Shown here: positions 1-10,453 of the stretch, piece by piece
How the letters are laid out: each line of letters begins with the position of its first letter
Position numbering within the stretch: the first letter of the stretch is position 1
Assembly: GCA_963682055.1 (NCBI GenBank)
Contig: OY821745.1
Span: 13,399,501 to 13,463,500, forward strand
Reading direction: 5' to 3'
Length of the DNA stretch: 64,000 nucleotides
Source of the DNA: Primula veris
Lineage: Eukaryota; Streptophyta; Magnoliopsida; Ericales; Primulaceae
Position numbers and translations under genes: made by a program
The notes under the pieces: model-generated
The model's input: the letters and a program-made list of their open reading frames with translations, nothing else
Told to the model about the DNA's origin: nothing
Database searches by the model: none

Positions 1-109
1 GAAACAAACATAAAATTTGAATTTTTTAAAATTTACGAAATCAGTCCCAAAGTGTATATATACACATCTATACACAGATAGAGTATATATATATATAACG
101 CTATTACTA

Positions 110-185
110 TAATAAAAGTATTGGTAGCCAAGTGGTTAAAAACCTTCCACTTTGATTGGTAGGCCTGGGTTTGATTAGTTGACGT
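110..185 (+). repeat. tRNA-like / SINE-head candidate
   Basis: TAGCCAAGTGG at 125-135 fits a Pol III A box, and GGGTTTGATTAG at 167-178 is close to a B box with the central C changed to T. The spacing of about 42 nt suits a tRNA-derived SINE head. No matching tail or target duplication was found, and no tRNA cloverleaf was folded. It could also be a decayed tRNA pseudogene. Confidence 0.3.
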
Positions 186-321
186 CACTATTTAACGGTC
201 AATTTGGACGAAAAATATTAAATCGAAAATTTTCATTTAGTACAGTATACTAATCAATAAACTTGTTAGTTCAGTATACTAAATCGAAAACTCGTAATAG
301 TTGAAATATAGTAAACATTAA

Positions 322-1150
322 TTATCTCATTGAATAATTTTGCCCATTAATTGTATATCTAGCAGGAGGAGCACAACATTGCGCTAGATCACTAAAAACG
401 TTAGAGCGATCAAGCACATTTATGTCGTTGTGAGAATCTGGCATTCCAAAAAATGCATGACAAATCCAAAGATCTCGTGATACCACGCCTCAGGTATAAG
501 AGTTGGTTCATGACAGTGACCCGTATATATTGACCCGCTCATGCAGTTGGGCAGTTCTTCCACCTCCAATGCATACAATCAATACTTCCAAGCATACATG
601 GAAATCCACGTTCTTCCCCAATTGCAAGTAATCTTTGAATATCATCTGCATTGGGTTTTCTCAAGTATTCGGATCCAAAAACTTCCACTACGGCTCTGCA
701 AAATCTCTTCAGAGACTCATTAGATGTTGTCTCCCCAATTCTTATATATTCATCCAAAATATATGAGCTTTCGCCAGATGCCAATATTCTCATTGCAACA
801 GTTATTTTTTGAAGTGACGATAATCCTGGTTTATTAGCGGCATTTGGTATTTGGTGAAAATAAGGATCGTGAGCTGTAACTGCATCATAAATATGTAAAA
901 ACAAATGGCGCTCCATGCAAAACCTACGTCTAAAAATATCTGAGTGATAAATAGGTTTCGTACCAAAATAATCATTCATGATACGTCTATGTCATGTAAC
1001 ATGATCAAGGTTGATATACCTTCTTTTAGCATGGTCTGAAGTTTGCCCCATAAGGCCAGCTTCTACAACCAATTGCAATGTTTGGAATTGGTGGTTTCGT
1101 CGTTGTTTGTTATTTATCATTCTTTTTCGTAAACGAGAAGAGTTATTCAT
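322..1150 (-). pseudogene. PIF/Harbinger (HARBI1-like) transposase pseudogene
   Basis: Read on the minus strand, the sequence encodes a plant HARBI1-like DDE nuclease, which would cut and paste Harbinger elements. The N-terminal part begins at 1150. A TGA at about 983-985 stands where the family has Trp, just before the next stretch MNDYFGTKPIYHSDIF. The longest open piece (979-539) ends with GSIDCMHWRWKNCP, which holds the first catalytic Asp. It is followed by another TGA, then family sequence continues in a second frame (GHCHEPTLIPEAW) and a third (INVLDRSNVFSDLAQ) down to about 322. There are therefore at least two stops and two frameshifts, and the C-terminal third is absent. It is a dead, truncated transposase. 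No terminal inverted repeats were found around it. Confidence 0.85.
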
Positions 1151-1649
1151 TAAAAACATGATAAACGAAAAATAAATAGAAAAGGAATATAAAGAAAAGT
1201 ATATTATGTAGGGAGAAAATTTGTGATATCAAGATTTTATAATAAAGATAATTAAGATCATGCTGTCAATTAAATTTTTTGGTTCCATTGTTAGATTAGC
1301 ATGAATACTATTTATATGATAATATTTGTGTTTAAAGTTTGACTTGTCCCATAAATGATCATGCACTTTTATTCATTATACTACTTTAAAACTATTGATT
1401 AATATTTGATGTTATCTACTATGGATTTCAATAACAACGTTTTTATATTCAACTACCATTGTTTTCTTTTCATTCCATATATTCTCATAATATATTTTAG
1501 TGGTGATCTTAAAAATAAAATATTTTTTTCTTCAGATTTTTATCAAAAAGTAAAGGTTATAATAGCGAGTCTAACATGTTAAGGATTGTTATTTGAATGT
1601 TTGGGTATCAAATAAAAACTTCAGAAATAAAAGGACTAAATAAAAGTTT

Positions 1650-1652
<3 letters not shown>
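1151..1652. other. AT-rich intergenic DNA
   Basis: No credible coding, RNA or repeat structure is visible here beyond AT-rich sequence upstream of the transposase pseudogene. Confidence 0.6.

Positions 1653-1705
<53 letters not shown>
1653..1705. repeat. (TA)n microsatellite
   Basis: An uninterrupted AT dinucleotide run abuts the left end of the fold-back MITE. A shorter (TA)n run abuts its right end, as expected for a mariner-like element that targets TA. Confidence 0.9.
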
Positions 1706-1708
<3 letters not shown>

Positions 1709-2053
1709 AAATGTTATATGAACATCATGAAAAACACCCAACTAGACACTTTTTCGTAAAAACGCTCCAAATCAAGATTTGGTTAATGCAAATCTCAATG
1801 GTTTCACGACGGAAACACAAATATGAGTCTTGTTTTTTTTTTCCGAGATGTATAATGACATGTTTTCGAAATTATGGTAAAATTTAAAAATTCAAAACAT
1901 GTCATTATACATCTCAGAAAAAAAAACAAGACGCATATTTGTGTTCCCGTCGTGAAATCATGGAGATTTGCATTAACCAAATCTTGATTTGGAGCGTTTT
2001 TACGAAAAAAGTGTCTAGTTGGGTGTTTTTCACGATGTTCATATATCCTCCCC
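1706..2053. mobile_element. fold-back MITE, 348 bp near-perfect palindrome
   Basis: The two halves are reverse complements over roughly 150 bp each. The left arm runs GGGAAATGTTATATGAAC through a GACACTTTTTCG stretch to GAGATGTATAATGACATG; the right arm repeats these in reverse order down to ATATCCTCCCC. The loop is about 25 nt near 1875-1895. TA dinucleotides flank both ends, which suits a Tc1/mariner (Stowaway-type) origin, although the termini are not the classic CTCCCTCCG. It encodes no protein; the short ORFs in it are by-products of the repeat. A transcript would form a long hairpin. Confidence 0.85.
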
Positions 2054-2199
2054 ATATATATATATATATCTCTCAATTTTATATAGCACCGTTGTGCACT
2101 ATTTAAAACCATAGACTATACAGAGTTTAAAAATCTTTATATAGTCATATGTAGAGAGAAATTTTGAATAGGCTGTTGAGAATGCTCTTAATGTTTTAA

Positions 2200-3250
2200 G
2201 CATAAATTAACAAAACATATTACATTTGAAACTAAATTAACAAAAAATATACTCAAAAGTTTATTTTCTAATTTGTATATTTCATACACTTATTCAAAAA
2301 ATTCATAAGCTTATTTCAAAAATTCATACCCTAATTTGTATATTTTCATATCCTTATTCCAAAAGTTCATACCCTTAATTCAAAAGTTCATAACCTAATT
2401 TGTATATTTTTATACCCTTATTTCAAAAGTTAATACCTTAATTCGTAGAGTTCACCCTTATTTTCAAAGTTCATACCCCAATTTATAGAATTCATATCAT
2501 TATTTACGTAATTCATATTCATAATTTCCAACTTCATACCCTTAATTCACGGAATTCATACATTTATTTTTCAATCTTATACACTAGTTAACAAAATTAA
2601 TATTTGTCCATCCTCCGATCTCGAACTACCACGTCGTCGTCATGTGCCTCTCATTTAACGACCGCATTTCCGTCGGCATCAATGTTGAGTTTTTGACCTC
2701 GCTCTACACTATCGCCGTCCACTCCGACGGATTTCTCCATTTCAATCTCTACCGAATAGATAGATCGGAGAGAGAGCGATGAGGAAAGAAATATCGAAAA
2801 GAGAGAGGGAGGAGGAGAGAGGAAGAAGAATGAGAAGAGAAAGATTGGAGAGAGGGAGAAAACGGAGGAGAGTGAGATTGGAGAGAGGGAGAAGAAAGAG
2901 AAAATAAAAATTGAAGAGAGCGAGAAAACGAATGAGAGAGATTTGAGAGAGGAAGAAGAATGAGGAGAGAGAGAGTGAGTATGAGAGATAGATCATAAAA
3001 AGGGAGGAAAAACGAGGAAACGCGGAGAGGGAGAAGGAAGAGGACGGAGAGATCGGAGAGAGAAGGAGGAGAGATAGATTGGAGAGAAAGTGCGAGGATG
3101 AGAAATAGAGAAAATAGATCAAGAATGATGAATGATATTTTTTATTTTTTTATTAATTATTAATAGAAGTTATATTTTTGATAATTTAATTTTTAAATGT
3201 ATGTTTTTGTTAATATAATATGTGTAAGATATGTTTATGTTAATTGTCCC
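2200..3250. mobile_element. putative non-autonomous DNA element with inverted ATTAACAAAA-type ends
   Basis: The left end (about 2200-2275) has two spaced copies of ATTAACAAAA followed by CATAT or ATATAC. The right end (3195-3250) reads, in reverse complement, GGGACAATTAACATAAAC and then ATTAACAAAAACATAC. A short element at 17448 has the same ends. Inside are a degenerate repeat of about 25-30 bp built on TTCATACCCTTATT (2275-2590), a non-repetitive stretch (2595-2755) and a strongly purine-rich GAGAGG tract (2755-3120). A stop-free reading of the purine tract is low complexity, not a gene. The exact termini and target duplication are not resolved. Confidence 0.4.
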
Positions 3251-3947
3251 ATGTTTTAATCGGTGATCAATGAAAAAACTAACCCGATCCGGTATACTAT
3301 AATTAATTGTGTGTCAATCAATAGAATTTTTTAGTTTTAATTTTAAATTAATTTTAGTATAGTTATTTTTGGGTTCATTAATATGTGTTTGATTTTTAGT
3401 GGATGACACATCCTAATTTATAGTGCAACGAGTTTACGATGGTGTTACTCATGTTCAATACATCTGGTATAGCAGAAGCCTGAAATGCAAATAAATATGT
3501 AATTATGCTTTTAAATGATGTCAAAGTTAAACCATAGTTACCGAAAAACTCTATTTCACTTTTAAGATCATCGTTTCGCGTTTTTCGCTTCCCGTTACTT
3601 ATTGTTTCACTTGTAAATTTTAGATTTTTTCATTTTTTTCACGTTTCTCGTTTCGATTACCACTTCCATTTTCCTTGCTCGTAACTATGTATCAAACAAC
3701 CCATTTCTTTAATTAGAAGGAAGACTTACAAGTTACTAGATATCGAAAAGGAAATGAGGTCTCTTCTATATCCGTTCTGAAATTCAAAAGTAAATATATG
3801 CAAGACCAATCATTTATTGAAATGGGGTTGCTAAAGTTTACTATGAATTTTAGTCTCTAAAGTTTTGATATGTTTACATAGATTTTCATCGACTGGTGTA
3901 ATGCTAAAGTGAAAAGGAAATTTTACTTCAACACATCTTAACCTTTA
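3251..3947. other. intergenic, nothing recognised
   Basis: AT-rich sequence without convincing ORFs, repeats or RNA genes. Confidence 0.6.
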
Positions 3948-4180
3948 GGCTCTGTTTGTTTCGTAGTAAAATATTTATGGATGGAAAATATTTTTGGGGT
4001 AAAGTTTTACAATGCAAATTTTTGTTTGCATTTTATTTACGGGTGTTTGGTGCGTCAAAGGTTTTGGGAATTCTATTGAAATTCAAAAATCTATTAGTTA
4101 TTTAAATTAGACAAATTCGATGCATAAATAAATAAACGTTGTTCATATTTTAAACAAAATATTTTAAGATGAAAAATATC

Positions 4181-4250
4181 AAAAATTAACTAAAAGTCAC
4201 AAAAATTAACTAAAAGTCATAAAAATTAACTAAAAGTCACAAAAATTAAT
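4181..4250. repeat. 20-bp tandem repeat, 3.5 copies
   Basis: The unit AAAAATTAACTAAAAGTCAC is repeated head to tail with one T/C difference. It lies inside the 3948-5083 element. Confidence 0.9.
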
Positions 4251-4477
4251 AAGTTTGTGAAAGTTTAAAAACATTAGTGATTAAAATCACAATTATTTTG
4301 ATGGAAAAAAAACTAAAAATTCGTCTACTTTTCTGAAAGTAACTTCGTCAACATGTATAGGAAACTTAACTTAAACACATATTTTATTTCATATACGTCA
4401 CTTATAATAACTTATAATTTTTCAACATATAAACTCATAAAATTATAAGTATAGAAGATATTATTGACTTTTTTTAG

Positions 4478-4830
4478 CCTTTTCAAATTTTCTTGGGTTT
4501 TTTAGATTTTTCGGGATTTTTTGTTTTATTTTTTCCATTTTTTTTGTTATTTTTTAGATTTTTTCCTATTTTTTCCTATTTTTATTGGTTAATTAGATTT
4601 TAGCTTTTTCAAATTTTCTTGGATTTTTTAGATTTTTCGGAATTTTTTGTTTTATTTTTTCCATTTTTTCCTATTTATTTATATTTTTATTGGTTAATTA
4701 GATTTTATCTTTTTCAAATTTTCTTGGGTTTTTTAGATTTTTCGTATTTTTTTTTTCCATTTTTGTTATTTTTTAGAATTTTTCGTGTTTTTTCTTTTTT
4801 TTGTTGGTTATTAGATAGAATTGGACTAAT
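4478..4830. repeat. T-rich tandem repeat, about 3 copies of 105-125 bp
   Basis: Three copies begin with a TTTTCAAATTTTCTTGG segment at about 4480, 4605 and 4710. They share GATTTTTCGG, TTTTTTCCATTTTT and TTGGTTAATTAGATTTTA blocks. The array is internal to the 3948-5083 element. Confidence 0.8.
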
Positions 4831-5083
4831 TGTTAAATAATTTTGAAAGAATAGACTTATAATTAATAATAGTTATAATACTAGTATTATAAATAATATA
4901 GAGAGAAGCTCCATAAACCGTTTACAACTTTATTTGCGGGGTAATCGTTTCCCCCAATTTTACTGGATATGTGGGAAAAGTTTTCTCAAAAAAAATGTTT
5001 TACGTTAAACCAATCACCCGAAAAATTTATTTTACCCGTAAATGTTTGTTTATCCCCATTTTACCCCAAAACAAACAGAGCCC

Positions 5084-5726
5084 TAGATTGTAAATGCAAC
5101 AAACCACAACGAAACTTTAGGGGATAAAAGTTCATCCTCGACTTCAACGACTCTTAAGAATACAATATATATCTTTAACAATAACTTTTTATGGTTCTGC
5201 TCATAGTTTGAAAGCATAAGAATACAATATATCTTTAACAATAACTTTTTATGTTCCAAACTAATAATTGGATAAGGTTATATCGTCTTTATATTAAACA
5301 ATAATGCTAATTAAGTTTGGAACTGAACAAAGGATATATATATATATATATATATTAGAACAGAGAGCAATGTTTCATTTCAATAGCAAACTTTTGGGGT
5401 CATCTTAAAAGTAAATTATATTAAATCAGAATAATTTTATTGCGATAGACTCAGAATTTATAAGTCAATGAAACAAGATACATATAGAAAGCATAAGAAT
5501 TTTTCGCATCTATAAAAATTGTGACAAAAATGTTTATTTAGAACTCAAAACGATATCATATATGTACTACATGCATCAATAGTATTTCTTAAATTTGTTT
5601 TATTTTTCAATTTAACTATAGCATAAAAAAGCAAATCCCCTACTCAGTATTTCTTTTCCAAGTATGTCGCATATCAATTACATAAAGCGTCACAATTTTA
5701 ATAAATAATAACCATCTGATCCACAT
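5084..5726. other. intergenic spacer with a short tandem duplication and (TA)n
   Basis: A roughly 60-bp block (AAGAATACAATATATAT... CTTTAACAATAACTTTT) is present twice, at about 5156-5195 and 5217-5255. A (TA)n run lies at 5336-5355. Nothing here matches the LTR at 10454-12657, so this stretch does not supply the missing 3' end of the adjacent Tekay-like element. Confidence 0.6.
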
Positions 5727-8700
5727 TACATAACTCTTTTGACGGCTTCTCGCTGTCTCCAACCTTTGTTTAATCAAAAGAATCTTCTCTGTAGTCTCTC
5801 GAACCACATCTGGTCCTAGCAACGATGATTCACCGGCCTCCGTCCAACACACCGGAGATCTACATGGTCGTCCATATAGGGCCTCATAAGGGGCCATCTC
5901 AATGCTCGAATGATAACTATTATTATAAGCGAACTCAATCAACGCCACATGTTTCTCCCAACCCCCACCAAAATCAAGTACACACGCACGAAGCATATCC
6001 TCCAAAGTCTGGATAGTCCTCTCCGACTGCCCATCGGTCTGAGGGTGATATGCCGTACTCAAATCTAGTTTCGTCCCTAACGCCTTCTGAAAACTCTGCC
6101 AGAAACGAGACACAAAGCGAGGATCACGATCAGACACAATAGAAACTGGAACACCATGTAAGCGAACAATCTCACGAACATAAATCTCGCATAGCTGCTC
6201 GACTTTGTCGCTAACACGCATAGGGAGAAAGTGAGCCGATTTCGTCAATCGATCCACTATGACCCATATCGCATCTTTCCCCCTACTAGATCTCGGCAAC
6301 CCCACTACAAAGTCCATAGTTATACGTTCCCACTTCCACTCTGGTATAGGTAAAGGTTTAAGCAACCCTCCCGGCTTCTGATGTTCTATCTTCACTTGCT
6401 GACAAGTAAGACATTTATTAACAAAGTCCGCCACATCCTTTTTCATTCCACTCCAATAAAATTGTCGAGCTAAGTCATGGTACATCTTTGTACCACCAGG
6501 ATGAAATGCCAATCGAGAGTGGTGGAATTCTCTCATGACATCCACACGCATACTTAAAGGTACAAACAGACGTTCCATAAATCTCACCCCGCCATCTGAG
6601 CCCACCTTCCATTTGTCGAGTCCCAACTCACTCGAGATTTTAACGCGTACTTCCCTAGATTCCTCGTCCCCTTGTTGGGCCTTAATTACTTCCGAGACTA
6701 ATGACGGTTGCACTTTCACCGAGAACAACACAGCTGAATTTTCTTCTTCCCCCATCTCCAAGTCGAACTCGTTAAGAACATTCTTCCCCCATCTCCAAGT
6801 CGAACTCGTTAAGAACATTTAGCATTCCCCATTCACGAATAGCGACACATGCCAAAGAACACCTAGTCTTGCGACTCAAGGCGTCTGCCACCATATTTGC
6901 TTTACCAGGATAATACTGCAAGTCGAAGTCGTATTGCTCAAGATACTCCATCCACCTCCTTTGTCGTAAGTTTAGATCACGCTGTGTGAAAATATACTTG
7001 AGACTCTTGTGATCCGAAAACACGTTGAATCTTTCTCCAAACAAGTAGTGCCGCCAACACTTCAAAGAAAACACAACCGCAGCCAACTCGAGATCATGAG
7101 TGGGATAATTCTTCTCATGGACCTTTAACTGCCGAGAAGCATAAGCCACCACCTTGCCCTCTTGCATTAACACAGCGCCGAGGCCTTCCTTCGAGGCATC
7201 ACAATAAACACAATACTCCACCCCTCTATCTGGGATAATGAGAATAGGAGCAGATGTCAAGCGACGCTTCAATTCTTGGAAAGAAAGTTCACATTTCTCG
7301 TCCCATTCGAATTTAACACCTTTCTTCGTAAGCCGAGTTAGGGGAGCTGCCAAACGAGAAAAATCTTACACGAACCTTCGATAATAACCCGCTAGTCCCA
7401 AGAAGCTTCGGATCTCGAACACATTTTTTGGTTGTCCCCAATCGGTCACCGCCTCAATCTTAGAAGAATCAACCGACACTCCATCCGCAGACACTACGTG
7501 GCCCAGAAACTTCACCTCTGACATCCAAAACTCGCACTTGGAGAACTTAGCATACAGTTTATGCTTTCTTAAAAGATTAAGCACAACACGAAGGTGCTCG
7601 ATGTGTTCTTCCTCCGATGAAGAGTACACCAGAATGTCGTCCACAAACACCACGACAAACTTGTCCAGAAAATCTCTAAAGACTCGGTTCATCAAATCCA
7701 TAAAAGCAGCAGGTGCATTTGTTAACCCGAATGGCATCACTAGAAACTCATAGTGACCATACCGAGTACGAAACGCAGTCTTAGGAATATCCACCTCACG
7801 AACTCTAAGTTGATGGTACCCTAAGCGAAGATCAATCTTTGAAAAACACTTCGACCCTTTCAGCTGATCGAAGAGATCATCGATTTGTGGCATGGGATAC
7901 TTATTCTTTATCGTAACTCGATTCAGCCTACGATAATCAATACACATACGCATACCACCATCCTTCTTCTGAACAAATAATGTTGGCGGGCCCCACGGAG
8001 ACACACTAGGACGTATAAAACCCTTACCTAACAGATCATCCAACTGTTCTTTTAACTCTTTCAACTCAGCTGGCGCTAAACGATAAGGAGCCATAGCAAT
8101 CGGAGCAGTTCCAGGTGTTAAATCTATGGAAAACTCCACCTCACGCTGAGGAGGAAGTTCGATAAGATCATTAGGAAACACCTCAGGAAACTCACACACC
8201 ACCGGAGGTAGCTCGACGTCAGTAGACACTTTATCACTAACCGATAAGCTAGCTAATAAACCACCCAAATCATCAACCACGTTCCATGACGGGGAAAAAC
8301 GAATACATCGGTCCCCAGAGAAAATAATACGATCATCAGAAGGGGTAATAAAAGATACACGTCGACGCTCACAATCGATAATGGCATGGAAGAAAGATAA
8401 CCAGTCCATGCCAAGAATAACATCAAAGCTAGTTATATCAAGCACAAGAAAGTCGAACACAAAAGGGTGTTCAGAAATATAAATCACACAGTCACGGCAT
8501 ATTCGATTAAGCGGAACACTACCATGTATAGGAGTTTCAACCAAAATAGCAGGATCTTGAATACTGAATAATAAATCCATAGATGAAGCAAAACGAGAAG
8601 AAATAAATGAACGAGAAGCGCCAGTATCAAATAATACAGTAGCCCAGGAAGAGCTAACGAGTAAGGTACCTTGAATAACTGAAGGTTCGTTCCTGTCAGT

Positions 8701-10212
8701 ATTAACCTGAGGCAGGGCGAACACACGATCTTGAGTACCCTGAGAAGACTGAGAAGATTGGTGCTGCTGATAACCATCACGACCAGAACTCTGAAAACCA
8801 CCACGACCAGAACTCTGAAAACCACCACGACCAGAACTCGGAAAACCACCACGACCTGCTCTTGAATTATAAGAACTAGGAGCCTTAGAACCAGAATAAG
8901 AAGGCGTAGTCGAATAGGTCTGAGTAGCTGGAGTAGTACGCATAAAAGCTGAAGAAGTGGCACTAGTCCTTCCTGACATACACTGACTCTGAAGATGTCC
9001 TAAACCACCACACTTATGACACTTGGCCCTAGGACAATCTCGAACCCTATGAGTCAGAGAACCACAATTATAACATCCAGAATTCGCTTGAGGAACAGAA
9101 GACACAGAACCCGTACTCGAATAACTCCTAGGCTGGAAATGCTCTTGAAAACCAGAAGAAGAGTCGGCCTCCCTTGGCCTCTTACGATCACCCCCACTAT
9201 TACCCAACTTACGGTTAGTCCCTCCTGACTGAAACCGAGAACCAGAGACATAATCCGAAGAAGGAAAATGGGCCTTATGTGACTTTTTTGCCAGAATACG
9301 CTTTTCCTCAACATCTGCCGCCTCGACTTTCAGCGCACGTTCTACAAGGACATCGAAAGATGTAAACACATGTGATGCTAGACTGCTGAGAATCTTAGGA
9401 CGTAATCCTTGCTCAAATCGCTGACAACGAAGCTCCTCAGTGCTTACACTTTCTGGATAATACGTCGATAACTTTTGAAACTTTAGCTGATAGTCACGCA
9501 CACTCATATTACCCTGAATAAGCTTTAGGAATTCGGTTTTCTTCGAATCTCGCATAGGCTGAGGAAAATACTCCTTGAGAAACATCTCCCTGAACCCCTT
9601 CCAACTAATATCTCGCAGACCGAACAACTCCTTTCGACTCTTCCACCACACTCCCGCATCGCCCCTCAAATAGCGGACAGCACAAACCACCTTTAATTTA
9701 TCTTCCGTGATTTGAAGCGACTCAAAAATATTCTCCACATCCGATAGCCAAGTCTCGGCAACTTCAGGATCGACACCCCCATAAAAGATAGGAGGTTCCA
9801 TACGCTGAAAATGCTTTTGAGCAGCTGAAGCTTCTGTTTCCCCACCAATTAACCCGCCTTGAGAACCTGAACCCATGCATCGCATAGTCTCTGCCATAGC
9901 CTTTATAAACTCGGTCATCATAGGGTTGTTGACATTAACACTCCCATCTCCAGTCAGATTTCCGCCCCCTTCCTCCTCTAAGTTATGAACCTCAGGTGGG
10001 GCATTATTACGAACGTCTTCGGGTGGAACCTCACGACCGGTTCTCCCTCGACCACCGCTACGACCACCACCACGATTTCGACTTGTCATACGACCACTCC
10101 CGGATGCCTCTTTAGGAGCAGGATTCCGACCCCTAAAAGTACGAGCACGAGTAGGTATAGGACCTAAACTCTTACCACCCGTACCGCGAGTTGGTTTTCG
10201 CTTAGGAGCCAT
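5727..10212 (-). pseudogene. Tekay-like gag-pol polyprotein, broken
   Basis: Gag-pol would package element RNA, reverse-transcribe it and integrate the cDNA. The first ATG in good context is at 10212 ([10 protein letters not shown]). In order: a basic Arg/Gly-rich N-terminus; gag core near residue 135-300; two CCHC knuckles ([28 protein letters not shown]); protease with DTGA; RT with [16 protein letters not shown] and [12 protein letters not shown] at 7366-7368 replaces the expected Lys codon after YYRRFV. RNase H follows in the same frame from 7353 ([17 protein letters not shown]). A 37-bp direct duplication (6744-6780 and 6781-6817) shifts the frame just before integrase, which keeps its HHCC finger and DDE core (VSDRD, GQSERTIQ) until homology ends after RSRQKSY near 5727. 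An in-frame [12 protein letters not shown] repeat (about 8780-8850) lies after the knuckles. Confidence 0.9.
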
Positions 10213-10438
10213 CAGCAACTACACATAACCATAGCGAAAAGAAAATTGAAATTAAAAAGCTATCCCACTAAAACGTAAATAAGATTTTTGTTTACCACAC
10301 AATTTCATCACATATGTTACGCTCTATAAGTCACTCAAGTAAAAGTATAGAACAGAATGTATTCCTATCTTATTCTACGACCCGTCCATGTGTGCCTATC
10401 CTACCCAACAGGCAACCAAGGTAATCGGAACCCGGTTA

Positions 10439-10450
10439 GCTCTGATACCA
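10439..10450 (-). promoter_or_regulatory. primer binding site, initiator tRNA-Met
   Basis: On the minus strand TGGTATCAGAGC lies three bases (GCT) downstream of the LTR end. This is the usual plant primer site complementary to the 3' end of initiator tRNA-Met, and it fixes the strand of the Tekay-like element. Confidence 0.9.
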
Positions 10451-10453
10451 AGC

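Larger units (their letters stand above)
3948..5083. mobile_element. 1.1-kb non-autonomous DNA transposon with GGCTCTGTTTGTTT ends
   Basis: The left end GGCTCTGTTTGTTTCG is matched by the reverse complement of the right end (GGGCTCTGTTTGTTTTGG), giving terminal inverted repeats of about 14-17 bp. The interior is AT-rich and non-coding, with a 20-bp tandem repeat and a longer T-rich tandem repeat. Subterminal words such as GATTGGTT, AAAATATTTTT and AAGTGACTTAT recur in the element at 38720-39650, so the two may be one family. A target duplication could not be confirmed, so assignment to hAT or another superfamily is left open. Confidence 0.6.

Noticed and set aside
1597..2112. Two ORFs of about 100 codons on opposite strands
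   Set aside because: Both are readings of the arms of the fold-back MITE and the (TA)n run, hence their mutual similarity.
2742..3122. 126-codon Ser/Leu/Phe-rich minus-strand ORF
   Set aside because: It is the pyrimidine reading of a GAGAGG-rich tract with no conserved domain.
8484..8963. 159-codon minus-strand ORF inside the Tekay gag-pol
   Set aside because: It is a shifted-frame shadow of the gag Gly-rich repeat and protease region.
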